Assembly: GCA_046262295.1 (NCBI GenBank) | Contig: JBHENC010000002.1 | Coordinates: 372,001-436,000 of the forward strand | From: JBHENC01 sp046262295 | Lineage (GTDB): Bacteria > Acidobacteriota > Blastocatellia > Pyrinomonadales > Pyrinomonadaceae | DNA length: 64,000 nucleotides | Reading direction: 5' to 3' | Shown: positions 25,309 through 34,179 of the stretch, one piece after another | Layout: every line of letters starts with the position of its first letter | Position numbering within the stretch: the stretch's first letter is position 1 | The notes under the pieces: model-generated | The model's input: only the letters and a program-made list of their open reading frames with translations | Told to the model about the DNA's origin: nothing | Databases searched by the model: none | Program-made: the position numbers and the translations under genes

Positions 25309-25654
25309 CTTTATGGTCAGAATCCTCACTTGACCATAAAGTCTGACTATAAAGTGACTTTAGGGGCAAAGCCACCCCTATGGGCTTTGCCCGAAATGTC
25401 CGTTTTGCCCGAAAAGTCTGGAGTTTGCCCGAAAAGTCATCTGCACAAAAATTCAATCTTATTCAGGAAAGGGAAAAGCCTGGTTAAGTGTAGGCCGAGA
25501 CGGAGGCTTGATTTAGCTTACCGCTGGCTTTGACCACAAAGTAGCATTTGACCATAAAGTATCTCGTTTGAACACAAAGTCAATCTACGGATAGTGGGCT
25601 ATTAGTGCGTTGCTACTTTTTGCGGCTCTATAGTCGATTTATTGACCATAAAGT
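25306..25654. repeat. Hairpin-and-box repeat array 3
   Basis: The longest array. It contains GACTTTATGGTC (overlapping the transposase stop), GACCATAAAGTC, GACTATAAAGT, the hairpin GGGCAAAGCC-N9-GGCTTTGCCC (25364-25392), GCCCGAAATGTC, two GCCCGAAAAGTC, then GACCACAAAGT, GACCATAAAGT, GAACACAAAGT and a last GACCATAAAGT. All boxes share a CNNAAAGT-like end. A read-through ORF (25330-25533) crosses it but is not supported as a gene. Confidence 0.8.
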
Positions 25655-25662
25655 AATCACTC

Positions 25663-27243
25663 TCAAATTTTCATCAGAACTTCGATTGAATCAACAGCTT
25701 CACCAAGTGTTAGTATGTGAAGTTTTAAGCCGTCTGGTGACAAATAGGCGTACCCGTAAAGATCATTCTTGAGAGTAGACGACCAAGGATATTCGTATTT
25801 TATCTTTGCTGCCCGATTGCTGATTTTACCGACAAATCTACATTCTAAATTGCCGCGCTCCCAATCAGCTTTAACTGACTTATCTGATTGAACTATAGTC
25901 ATATCCGTTCCATCAGGGTAAAACCATAGTCCCTCGAAATCCCGATGATCTGTGGTTGTAACAAAATACGCTTCCGCGAACGAAAGAAAAAAGCGTTGCC
26001 GCTCACGGGCAACGTCCAGATATTTCTCTTCTGCTTTTGACTCTGCTTCCTTTGTTTCCGCAAGGTGGGCAATCTCACTACCGACCTTCGGATCAATGTT
26101 TGATTGTTGCTTAGCAGTGTTTAATATTTGCTCAGCTTCTTCGGCAAAACCAGCATATATGTAGTTGCCGGCGAGATTAGCCGCGGCCAGTGTCTCGTTG
26201 AGGGCGGTCGCCTTCTTGAAGAAAGCATTTGCCTTCATGGATATCCGTAATCGACCGTATTGTACTCCGATATTGTTGAGTGCTACGGCGTATTTATCAT
26301 CAAATTGAAGTAGAGTTTGATAGTGAAGTAGCGCCATTTCATTGGCTTCTTCCTCACCGTAAGCTAATCCGGCCTTGAAACGTAAATTAGTATCATTGGG
26401 CTTGTACTCCAGAGCTTTTTCCAATGCAAACGCTCGCAGCTCCGTTTCCTTAGCTTGTTCGTATAATGATGCAAGCCCCTCATATAAAGCAGATACTGCA
26501 AGTGCGTCATTCACAGTAGCAAACTCTCGCATAACCCTTGAGTAAGCCTCATGGTGCGATCCCACTTTGAATAAACAGTCGGCAGACTTGACTACACATC
26601 TTACTTTTTGTGTTTGCTTAGCGTAGCCCTGCTTTTCGTAACCTTGCGCTGCAAGCTCGTAAAAACTTCCAGCTCTCGCAAAATCGCCAGAGGTTATATA
26701 GCACATACCTAACGCTTCATTTGCGTCTGGAGCAGACCTCTCCGCTTTTGTTAAATTCTGTAATTTACTAAGAGCCGATGTGTCGCCAAGATCATAACGC
26801 AGATAATAATAGAGAGATTCGTTAGCCATCTTCTCATCTTCATCTGTTTGCGACTCTTGAAGTTTGTTGAAAGCTTCTTCCATATCAACAAGACTGCGAG
26901 AGGTAAATGCCGCCTCTAACATCGCACTAAAATGTCCATTGGAGTCTTTCGGTTCTTGCTTTGCGAGCGTGTCCTTTGAATCTTCGCTTGATGCTACTGC
27001 TACCGACTTTGTTTCAGACTGTGCCTCCGGCAACGCGAGTGTCTTAGCCTCAACCTCTTTGATCACTTGAATACCCGTTAACTCTGTTGCCAGTTCTGTT
27101 TGTCCTCTCTTGAGTTGGAGTCTCGTTAATCTTTCAAAGAAACTGATCAACGGCTTTCTAAAAACAACCATAGAAATTAAAGCGGTTAGAACAAACATTA
27201 ACTTCCATAATCCGGCAATGGCGTTGATTAGTTCAGGACTCAT
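25663..27243 (-). CDS. Membrane-anchored TPR protein
   Basis: A 526-residue protein. One N-terminal helix (LWKLMFVLTALISMVVF, about 12-28) anchors it; an acidic Ser/Lys-rich linker follows; about 110-400 is a helical solenoid of tetratricopeptide-like pairs (ALGMCYITSGDFARAGSFYELAAQGY; AVALNNIGVQYGRLRISMKANAFFKKA), and the C-terminal 100 residues are beta-rich (FEGLWFYPDGTDMTIV, YAYLSPDGLKLHIL). The last part resembles a small stand-alone sensor or binding domain. TPR arrays bind proteins; with no enzymatic domain visible this is probably a scaffold or receptor. It is a single-gene unit in the island. Start ATG 27243. Confidence 0.75.
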   Translation of the reverse strand: MSPELINAIAGLWKLMFVLTALISMVVFRKPLISFFERLTRLQLKRGQTELATELTGIQVIKEVEAKTLALPEAQSETKSVAVASSEDSKDTLAKQEPKDSNGHFSAMLEAAFTSRSLVDMEEAFNKLQESQTDEDEKMANESLYYYLRYDLGDTSALSKLQNLTKAERSAPDANEALGMCYITSGDFARAGSFYELAAQGYEKQGYAKQTQKVRCVVKSADCLFKVGSHHEAYSRVMREFATVNDALAVSALYEGLASLYEQAKETELRAFALEKALEYKPNDTNLRFKAGLAYGEEEANEMALLHYQTLLQFDDKYAVALNNIGVQYGRLRISMKANAFFKKATALNETLAAANLAGNYIYAGFAEEAEQILNTAKQQSNIDPKVGSEIAHLAETKEAESKAEEKYLDVARERQRFFLSFAEAYFVTTTDHRDFEGLWFYPDGTDMTIVQSDKSVKADWERGNLECRFVGKISNRAAKIKYEYPWSSTLKNDLYGYAYLSPDGLKLHILTLGEAVDSIEVLMKI

Positions 27244-27458
27244 ATTGTGAAGCTCTCAGGTTAGAATCTGTCGAACATAAGCTATTATTTATCTGCCAAC
27301 ATTCATACTACTTTAGCGAGGTATCGGGCGTTCCCGTCTGAATCATTATCCATTCCTGCATGACTTCAGAGGGCAGATGCAGCTTAGCATCAACTAGCAC
27401 CTCTATGCGTTGCTACTTCTTACCTAAAAACTGAAAATTGTAAAACCGCACGGCTTCT

Positions 27459-27983
27459 CTAATCAAAAAAGCAGGCTTGATGATACTCGGAGTCAAATGC
27501 GTGTTCTAACTTCTCTGCCTCTTTTGCTTTTTGATTGTTGATGTATTCTTGAACAAGGTCAGTGGTAATACCATCACCAACGCTGCCGATGTAATAACCG
27601 ACTGCCCATAAAGTACCTTCTTTCCAGATATATTTCTTTATCACGTCAAGAAATTCCTGCCGCAGCCTTCTTGATGAAATGCCCTTGAAGATTTGAACGA
27701 TCTTTGCGGGCGCATACTTGGGCGGTGCCTCAATTAGCATATGAACATGGTCGGGCATAACTTCCATAGCGATGATATGAATACGGTAATCATCAGCAAT
27801 CTCTTGGAGTATTTGCAGTAGCCTTTCCGCTATTTCACCGACTAGGAAGCTTCTACGATATTTTGGAATCCAGACAAGATGATATTTCAAGGTATAACGA
27901 CAGTGTGCGCCTGACCTTGTGTTGTCTTGATAAAAATAGTGTAGCACTGCTTTGAGAGTTTCCTGTCGATTTTTCTGCTCCAT
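27459..27983 (-). CDS. tnpA: IS200/IS605-type Y1 transposase TnpA
   Basis: A 174-residue HUH single-strand transposase. The HUH motif is in MPDHVHMLIEAPPKY, and the catalytic tyrosine lies in the C-terminal helix (LVQEYINNQ). The strand YTLKYHLVWIPKYRR and the SVGDGITTDLV segment are the family's core. The protein has about 25 extra N-terminal residues compared with the typical 130-150. No tnpB/IscB gene is next to it, so this is an IS200-like element. Subterminal hairpins could not be fixed. Confidence 0.92.
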   Translation of the reverse strand: MEQKNRQETLKAVLHYFYQDNTRSGAHCRYTLKYHLVWIPKYRRSFLVGEIAERLLQILQEIADDYRIHIIAMEVMPDHVHMLIEAPPKYAPAKIVQIFKGISSRRLRQEFLDVIKKYIWKEGTLWAVGYYIGSVGDGITTDLVQEYINNQKAKEAEKLEHAFDSEYHQACFFD

Positions 27984-28045
27984 CTGTCTTTACCTCACAA
28001 GTTGGTTTTGCCAAAAGAGATGAGTTGCCCGAAAAATCAAATTAA

Positions 28046-28165
28046 GTAAAGAATATTTCAGGTATTATCATATGTGATATTATCTTTAATGATAATTATC
28101 TTAAAGATAATCACTAGCATAATAATATCTTACAAGATATTATTATTCATGATATTATCTCTTAT
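28046..28165. promoter_or_regulatory. AT-rich palindrome cluster upstream of the XRE gene
   Basis: Two long inverted repeats, ATTATCTTTAA-N11-TTAAAGATAAT (28079-28111) and AATAATATCTT-AC-AAGATATTATT (28121-28144), lie among four (G)ATATTATC elements (about 28050, 28076, 28150 and a relative near 28163). Position directly before the start at 28169 suggests operators bound by the XRE protein itself. Confidence 0.6.
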
Positions 28166-28168
28166 GAT

Positions 28169-28411
28169 ATGCTTCCCAATATGGTGGAGCTACGAATCAG
28201 AGAGGTTGCGGAGAGAAAAGGCATCAAGACAGCCTATGGTCTACAGAAAGCGATGAATGTTCCTCCCATGACTGCGGCAAGGTTGTGGAAAGCCAAGATG
28301 GGGAAAATCGCTCTCAAGACCATTGATGCCCTATGCGAAGCTTTAGACTGCGATCCTTGTGATTTGGTAGTGCGAGTTACTGATAAGAAAAAGCAGCGCG
28401 GGCATAAATGA
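28169..28411 (+). CDS. XRE-family HTH regulator
   Basis: An 80-residue Cro/CI-type DNA-binding protein. The helix-turn-helix spans IREVAERKGIKTAYGLQKAMNVPPMTAARLWKAK (in two helices), followed by TIDALCEALDCDPCDLV, the typical end of small XRE regulators. It is just upstream of the methyltransferase in the same direction, as control (C) proteins of restriction-modification systems are, and downstream of a palindrome cluster. ATG 28181 (MVELRIREV) is an alternative start that would trim four residues. Confidence 0.88.
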   Translation: MLPNMVELRIREVAERKGIKTAYGLQKAMNVPPMTAARLWKAKMGKIALKTIDALCEALDCDPCDLVVRVTDKKKQRGHK

Positions 28412-28511
28412 CTATTTGGAATTTAACGGTTATAGATTCGACAATTAGAGCCTAAAGAGGGCTGTTTCCAGCGATACGGTATGAAGTCTACCGTTGAATG
28501 GGCATGACAAA

Positions 28512-29819
28512 ATGATAATCAAGATGCATGCGTCTGATGCCGGCTTCACTGATGATCTAGCTGCTGAGTTTACTGGGGCGGTTCATAACAGCGACCCTGT
28601 GACAGGTCTCACACACACTTTTTACCGCTATCCAGCACGCTTCTCACCTCTATTTGCACGAGCCGCAATCAAAGCATTTACGCAGTTGGGCGATGTTGTT
28701 TTAGACAGTTTCATGGGTGGTGGCACCAGCATTGTGGAAGGGAGGGTGCTAGGTCGGAGGGCAGTTGGAACTGATATAAGCGAACTTGCGACCTTTATAT
28801 CGCGAGTAAAAACAACACCTCTTTCGATGCATGACTTATCCACAATTCGCGATTGGGCTGATACTTTGGTTAAAGGCCTGAATCTACGAAACACAGCAAT
28901 TCGTGAGGAAGAATGGATTGAAGACGGGTATCAGTATAATATCAACGGTAGGAAGACATGGCCCATCAGAAAGACATTTGAGCTAATTTTGGCGCGCGTA
29001 AAAGAGTTACCATATAAACAACAGCAAAATTTTGTTCGCTGTGTTCTATTAAGATCGGGACAATGGGCACTCGACAGTCGTAAAGAATTACCTACAGCAG
29101 AAGCATTCCGTAGACGGTTTTTTCAACACCTTGCGGAAATGATTGAGGGCGCAAGAGAATATTCAATCGCTGTACGTATTGCTGATAATCTATATCAGCC
29201 GCAAAATCCTTTACGCACCATTTGCTTGAATCGCTCTGTGATAGGTATTGAGAATGATCGGATAGTTTCGGCGTATCCCTCTCCTAAACTTATCCTGACT
29301 TCGCCTCCTTACCCTGGCGTATATATGTTATATCACCGTTGGAAAGTTCAAGGCCGTAAAGAGACGCCAGCACCATTCTGGATTGCAAATTGTCTGGACG
29401 GTAATGGAATATCTTATTACACCTTTGGGGATCGTAAACAGCGGGGACTGACCTCTTACTTTAATCAAGTTCTTTCTGCCTTTTCTTCACTCGCGAGACT
29501 TGCTAATGCGGATACATGGATCGTTCAAATCGTCGGCTTCTCTAATCCAGCATGGCAACTACCTAAATATTTAAGCGTCATGGAGCAAGGTGGATTTACT
29601 GAGATACAGTTCAAAGATCTTATGAACTCCCCTGATGGCAGACTTTGGCGTAACGTACCAAATCGAAAGTGGTACGCAGCTTATCAACAGAGTACGAAAG
29701 CCACTAGCCAAGAGGTAGTTCTCTTCCATAGACTTAAAAATGCCATCCTAAAACCTCAAGGTGTTCCTAAAATAGAGGTGACTCGGAGGTTTTGCGATGG
29801 CTTTCAAATAATATACTAA
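28512..29819 (+). CDS. DNA methyltransferase (amino-MTase, TSPPY type)
   Basis: A 435-residue SAM-dependent DNA methyltransferase. The SAM-binding motif FMGGGTS (about 67-73) lies in VVLDSFMGGGTSIVEG, followed by motif II around GTDIS; the catalytic motif IV TSPPY (about 263-267) comes about 190 residues later, leaving room for a target-recognition domain between them (alpha-like order). SPPY predicts N4-cytosine, though N6-adenine is possible. An N-terminal YRYPARFSP segment recurs in related enzymes. ATG 28512 is preferred over TTG 28494. It follows the XRE gene by 100 bp and is convergent, 8 bp apart, with the GHKL ATPase gene. No restriction endonuclease is recognisable beside it. Confidence 0.9.
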   Translation: MIIKMHASDAGFTDDLAAEFTGAVHNSDPVTGLTHTFYRYPARFSPLFARAAIKAFTQLGDVVLDSFMGGGTSIVEGRVLGRRAVGTDISELATFISRVKTTPLSMHDLSTIRDWADTLVKGLNLRNTAIREEEWIEDGYQYNINGRKTWPIRKTFELILARVKELPYKQQQNFVRCVLLRSGQWALDSRKELPTAEAFRRRFFQHLAEMIEGAREYSIAVRIADNLYQPQNPLRTICLNRSVIGIENDRIVSAYPSPKLILTSPPYPGVYMLYHRWKVQGRKETPAPFWIANCLDGNGISYYTFGDRKQRGLTSYFNQVLSAFSSLARLANADTWIVQIVGFSNPAWQLPKYLSVMEQGGFTEIQFKDLMNSPDGRLWRNVPNRKWYAAYQQSTKATSQEVVLFHRLKNAILKPQGVPKIEVTRRFCDGFQIIY

Positions 29820-29827
29820 AGACTGTT

Positions 29828-32353
29828 TTATGTAGCTTCCCCAGAAGCCACCATAGCTGCACTTTCCTCAAGGTCGAGTGCGCCAAGTGAGTCAATCAAT
29901 GGAAGAAGCACTGGCGCAACGCCCTTACAGAAGTGATCAACTCTATCCTCAATATTTCCTCCATCCTCCTTTTCATCGTCTTCTGCATCCTGTGTGACAT
30001 GCTTGTCAGATTTGCCCTCTACTTCTTGTTGCAAGAGAGCAAGACCTAAAAGCACCATTCCATATATAAAGCGCGCACGAATAATCTCAGCATCTTGCCC
30101 AGCAGACTTTAATTCTGAATTGAGATAGAGATTGTCCATGTTTATATAAAAGTCATAAACATCTTGGCTGCCTCCATTATTGCCATTCTCACCAGAAGTG
30201 CCAGCGTGCTTAATTCGTAAAGCCGTGTATTTGTCGAATGCCGGACTATGCTTTCCCCATTCAGCTTCATAAACCTTAGTTATGTTCGGGAGAGATATAC
30301 CGATGGGAAGCTCTCCTTCATCCCCCTCTTCTTTGATTCGCGGTTTACGTTTCCCCCCACCTGTGCCATTCCCTGCAGAAGTGCCTTTAATATGAATCAC
30401 GAAAGGGTTTTCAAAAGGTTCAATGCGCGTGCGATCCGTAACCGACGCGACATAATGGAGCGTATCTCCTTCACGGCAATTCACAGGCAATTGTACGCTG
30501 AGCGTTGCAGCGCCATTTTGCAAGTTAGGGCCAACATAATCCGTAACGGAGTGACGATCTTCTCCCATAACGCGAAAAAGTGAGAACTCCCCGGGATCAA
30601 CATCTCTGCTGAAATAATCATTAGCCGCATCAGTTTCAAAACCGATGCGGCAACGCATGTCTATATGACAATCCCGATGAAGCTCCACTCCATATTCTTT
30701 TCCTTTGAACTTAAAAAATGTGGGGTAACGTGCACCCTCAAATTGGATCTCGCCAGTTCTCACCTTTATAGTTTTGAAAGGATTTGACAAGCGATTGCCT
30801 TTAAGGAAAAGCGCGGAAAGAGCAGGAGAATGCTTTAATAGCAACTCAAGAATATCTTCGAGAGGCTTTGAATCTTCCAGCTTAGAAGCAATTTCCTCGC
30901 GGCGTCTCCGCTCCTTAAGAGCACGCAAGCCTTCATGATGCTTGAGCATGTCTTCCAACGCACGCTCGATTGCTATTCGCAGATCACCTCCACTTAAACG
31001 GTCGCGACTATTCATAAAGAGGTCTTCACGAGCGCGGCCTGTGAATTTGCTGCAATCCACAATGACCAAGAGGGAATCAGATAAATAACTCAGCCCAACC
31101 GTTTTTGTCCGACGAAAGAAATCTGGAGTGAGATAACCATGCGTTTGGCCGTTGAGAGTAAAAATGATGCCTTCATTCTTACGATAGGTTTCAGCCTTTC
31201 CTTTCTTAAAGGCGTAAATGGTAGCAGTCATTTGTTCACCTGCTGCGCTCATAGGACATGAAGAAGGGAAACCCTCTTCAAGGTTTTCACCTTTGTTATC
31301 TGCAAGCCTGACTCCCAAACCTATAAGAGAAGTCTCAAAGCTTCCCTCGTGCCCTCGGTAGCCAGTGCGACATTCATGCAACCTGATAGGTAAAGCTACA
31401 TCAGGAAGAAGAAGGTCTACTCTGCTTAACAATCCGCCTCCAGAGAAAATGATGTTAGACTTGAATCCTGTAGCAGCATATTCATAAAGTTTGATGAGTG
31501 TGCCCCACTCCGAGTCCCTAGCATAGGGTTTGCGTCCCTCCGGGAATATCGGCATAGCATCGGCAGAGAAGCGTAACACTTCCCCCTTCCCCGCATTTTT
31601 ATCTGCTCCAAGAGGTGCTAGATATATGTACGCAGAACTGCGACGACCACCTTCAGGGTTTTCACGACGGACGATAGTAAAGCTCCATTGACTGTCTGAT
31701 TTATCTTCAAACTTGCCGTTTAAAATTTTAGGATTACGACGGCTCAAAATGAGTTGAAGATTATGGCGGCCACAAAACTTTAAGACTCCTGTACCTCCCA
31801 TGTTGAACTTACCTTGAACGAAAGGTATTCGTAGCTTGTTTGAGCCTGTAACCGAGAGAAACGTATGCGGCATCTTTGGGGGCGTTTGGCCTTCACCGAT
31901 GTCAGAGATTGTTAAGCAAGGATTACCCTCTCGCGCTCCGAAGCCAGTCGCGGCAAGGGTAATGCCTCTTGCAACTTCGGTGCGTTTGGCGTTAGACCAT
32001 TCGCTAATTAAACCAGCAGTTGAACTGTTTGGATTAGGACTCTCATCGAAAAATCGGGCGACAGCTTCCCTAATAGATTGTGGCGCATTAGAAGATTCAG
32101 GATTGATTCCCCGTACAAGACATTCATTCATCAATCGGGCATCAACAGAGTTTACCAATTTTTCGACGAGTGCAGAATCAGGACGGCTCTGCTGATTTCC
32201 CATCGTGTTATAGTTGTTCTCGTAATCACCATAAAACCGCCACAGTTTAGGATCGTCCCAAAGGCCAACCGCCCTAAGAAGTGCGATCAGCTCTTCCTCG
32301 GTGTCCGCATGCATCAAAGCTAGACAGAGTTCTTTAGCTTGCTTGTTGTCCAT
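29828..32353 (-). CDS. GHKL (MutL/MORC/Hsp90-like) ATPase
   Basis: An 841-residue protein with a GHKL ATPase fold at its N-terminus. The N-box Glu64-x3-Asn68 (in ALVEKLVNSVDA) coordinates Mg/ATP, G1 is Asp151-x-Gly153-x-Gly155 (ISDIGEGQTP), and the flexible lid is GKFNMGGTGV (about 181-190). The following region (about 200-480) would be the S5-like transducer, then a helical segment (LEDMLKHHEGLRALKERRR), a beta-rich domain (about 560-680) and an acidic, low-complexity tail with a helical C-terminus. There is no histidine kinase, MutL endonuclease or topoisomerase motif. GHKL ATPases next to DNA methyltransferases are known from restriction-modification-like loci. It is the second gene of an operon with the RHH/winged-helix protein (17 bp upstream). 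Confidence 0.82.
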   Translation of the reverse strand: MDNKQAKELCLALMHADTEEELIALLRAVGLWDDPKLWRFYGDYENNYNTMGNQQSRPDSALVEKLVNSVDARLMNECLVRGINPESSNAPQSIREAVARFFDESPNPNSSTAGLISEWSNAKRTEVARGITLAATGFGAREGNPCLTISDIGEGQTPPKMPHTFLSVTGSNKLRIPFVQGKFNMGGTGVLKFCGRHNLQLILSRRNPKILNGKFEDKSDSQWSFTIVRRENPEGGRRSSAYIYLAPLGADKNAGKGEVLRFSADAMPIFPEGRKPYARDSEWGTLIKLYEYAATGFKSNIIFSGGGLLSRVDLLLPDVALPIRLHECRTGYRGHEGSFETSLIGLGVRLADNKGENLEEGFPSSCPMSAAGEQMTATIYAFKKGKAETYRKNEGIIFTLNGQTHGYLTPDFFRRTKTVGLSYLSDSLLVIVDCSKFTGRAREDLFMNSRDRLSGGDLRIAIERALEDMLKHHEGLRALKERRRREEIASKLEDSKPLEDILELLLKHSPALSALFLKGNRLSNPFKTIKVRTGEIQFEGARYPTFFKFKGKEYGVELHRDCHIDMRCRIGFETDAANDYFSRDVDPGEFSLFRVMGEDRHSVTDYVGPNLQNGAATLSVQLPVNCREGDTLHYVASVTDRTRIEPFENPFVIHIKGTSAGNGTGGGKRKPRIKEEGDEGELPIGISLPNITKVYEAEWGKHSPAFDKYTALRIKHAGTSGENGNNGGSQDVYDFYINMDNLYLNSELKSAGQDAEIIRARFIYGMVLLGLALLQQEVEGKSDKHVTQDAEDDEKEDGGNIEDRVDHFCKGVAPVLLPLIDSLGALDLEESAAMVASGEAT

Positions 32354-32370
32354 AATACTTCTCCTTTAAT

Positions 32371-33507
32371 CTACTGTACCTTCTCCATATACTGCTTGCC
32401 GCTATCGGTCACGCTGTATGAGACTTTTACGCCATCACGGACTCTCTCTACTAGCCCTAAATCTGCCATTCGGGAAATGGCTCCCGATCTCTGTGACGAC
32501 AGGAAGGAATTGCTTAAGTTTCGGTTCGTGTCTTTTGGAACATATTTTTGTAGAACCCTATCAATATGATCTGGAGTATTCGCCCCTTCTAGAATGGCTA
32601 TCAGGATCGCCCGATAGGCGAAATCCTCAACTGGTACATTGCGCGTAATGTGATCAAGTAGAAAAGCTACTTCTTCTTTAGTAAATTTCTGCGCGGGTGA
32701 CTCCTGCTCTCCATCTAGAATAGGGTTACGCAAGATAGAAAATTGCCGACCTATATCAGTCAGAAGAAGTCGAGGAATCTTCCCTGCTTTAAAATTTATC
32801 AATTTTAGATCAATCAAAAGACCAGAAACCTGCCCCTGCTTATTCACGCTGGCAATAAAATGATTTGCGTAACGTACTCGCCCTTTATCAGCTTTTTCGC
32901 TTCCACAAGGGAAGGCTGTCGCCAGCGCATCATCACGGCTAACTTTATTAACTTCGTCGTGTCGGCTCAAGAGTTCTCCCAAGATGATTGCTTCATCAGC
33001 AATCTTTAAAATGGCATCCTCCAGAGTAACCCCCTTGGTATCATTCTGTAATAAATGTGCTAAGGCGCGGCAATTCGCCTTCGCAGGCAGCAGCTTATTG
33101 TATTGGCCGAAGAGCCAGCGGTCTAAAGGAACTTCCTGTCCTCTAGTCCAAAAATCAGCAGGTAAATGTGCGATTGATGGAATTGAGTTATTAAGTCCAT
33201 CTAAAAGGAAAATTGGTGGAATCTCTGATGACCTGTTAACTAAATGATCTTCAACTTTAATATTAGTGGTTCCCTGCGGCTTACTTCTCCCAATTGAGAG
33301 TTCTTTTATTAAATTAAATGACTGCGAAATTAAAGAGGGAACCTCATCAATTACTAAAGATCCATTTTTAGAGATTTGTTCTTGTAAGATAGCCTGATTT
33401 GCTACAGCTATGGAGATTGCTTCTGCGTAGTCTGTGTATTGGCTTGTCTTTAGTAATTTATCTAGTAGCTCTTTCGTTTCCGGTGAACAATTAAAACAAA
33501 TAATCAT
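32371..33507 (-). CDS. RHH plus winged-helix protein of the GHKL operon
   Basis: A 378-residue protein. The N-terminus (MIICFNCSPETKELLDKLLK then TDYAEAISIAVANQAIL) fits a ribbon-helix-helix: a beta strand and two helices. The C-terminal 90 residues (about 285-375: AILIAILEGANTPDHIDRVL, SFLSSQRSGAISRMADLGLVERV, VSYSVTDSGKQYME) form a winged helix of the kind that ends with a beta hairpin and a TDSGKxY strand. The middle is unassigned. I start at ATG 33507, because the upstream part of the longer frame overlaps the promoter and operators at 33528-33605. It is the first gene of the operon with the GHKL ATPase. The RHH part could bind those operators (autoregulation, inferred). Confidence 0.7.
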   Translation of the reverse strand: MIICFNCSPETKELLDKLLKTSQYTDYAEAISIAVANQAILQEQISKNGSLVIDEVPSLISQSFNLIKELSIGRSKPQGTTNIKVEDHLVNRSSEIPPIFLLDGLNNSIPSIAHLPADFWTRGQEVPLDRWLFGQYNKLLPAKANCRALAHLLQNDTKGVTLEDAILKIADEAIILGELLSRHDEVNKVSRDDALATAFPCGSEKADKGRVRYANHFIASVNKQGQVSGLLIDLKLINFKAGKIPRLLLTDIGRQFSILRNPILDGEQESPAQKFTKEEVAFLLDHITRNVPVEDFAYRAILIAILEGANTPDHIDRVLQKYVPKDTNRNLSNSFLSSQRSGAISRMADLGLVERVRDGVKVSYSVTDSGKQYMEKVQ

Positions 33508-33527
33508 ACAATTGCAGCCTTTCCTTT

Positions 33528-33605
33528 TACTGTTAAGCAGTATAATAAAAGGATGGCATACTGTCAAACAGTATATTTCTATCCTGCTTTACTGTCCAAC
33601 AGTAA
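33528..33605 (-). promoter_or_regulatory. Promoter inside a triple phased operator
   Basis: Three palindromes, TACTGTTAAGCAGTA (33528-33542), ATACTGTCAAACAGTAT (33558-33574) and TTACTGTCCAACAGTAA (33589-33605), share TACTG-N5-CAGTA and have centres exactly 31 bp apart (three helical turns). On the minus strand TTGACA (33567-33562) and TATACT (33544-33539), spacer 17, form a near-consensus promoter with the -35 in the second and the -10 in the first palindrome. Cooperative repression is the obvious reading. Confidence 0.85.
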
Positions 33606-33697
33606 GTCTTTTTAAATATTCTTAGGGGGAAATAGAGAACGGAGGGCTTTAAATGCGATAGCCTTTCATGTTCTTCGTTTCCTCTGACACAAGTGGA

Positions 33698-33982
33698 TTA
33701 TCGTTTGTGCTTAGAAACACTCGGCAACTTAGCGGGAAGATTCAGATCATCATCAATCAGCACATCAACATAAACTCTAGCGAGCCGTGCATATCTCAAC
33801 AGCACGGGCAATGATGGTTCACGCTTGCCTTGCTCAAATTCTGAGATGTGTCCAGGACGAGGCGGCGATTTAACTTCACTTAACCGCTCTGCCATCTGCT
33901 CCTGTGTGAGCTCAAGACTCAATCGAATCTGACGAAGTTTAGCCGGAAGACGTGCGGGCTGTTCCCGTCGAGAAGTGCCCAT
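33698..33982 (-). CDS. XRE-family HTH regulator
   Basis: A 94-residue Cro/CI-type protein: LPAKLRQIRLSLELTQEQMAERL is helices 1-2 and the start of recognition, HISEFEQGKREPSLPVLLRYA the rest of the HTH. The linker KSPPRPG between helix 2 and 3 is longer than usual. The C-terminal stretch YVDVLIDDDLNLP is a short acidic tail typical of these regulators. It lies upstream of the operator array in the same direction. ATG 33982 is used; the longest frame starts nine residues earlier. Antitoxin, phage-type repressor or island regulator are all possible. Confidence 0.85.
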   Translation of the reverse strand: MGTSRREQPARLPAKLRQIRLSLELTQEQMAERLSEVKSPPRPGHISEFEQGKREPSLPVLLRYARLARVYVDVLIDDDLNLPAKLPSVSKHKR

Positions 33983-34179
33983 CAGAGTTTGCCTCCTGAT
34001 GGGACACATTGTTGCGTCTGGCGCTGACTCCGAATTGGGAGTAAACTTGCCTTGCGATGAATAGCTGCCGAGCGGTCACACTGACCAGACCTCCCGGCGC
34101 TTCTCATTACTCAAGCCTCGGACACGAGAAGACGAGCATATTTGCTCCAATCATAACCCATTAAGGAGCCGAAAGCAGG

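Noticed and set aside
25606..27418. Direct repeat TGCGTTGCTACTT (25606-25618 and 27406-27418) on either side of the TPR gene
   Set aside because: A 13-bp match is expected by chance many times in a 64-kb window; there is no further pairing or target-site evidence. Could be real if the longer 16-bp version (one mismatch) recurs at IS200 copies elsewhere.
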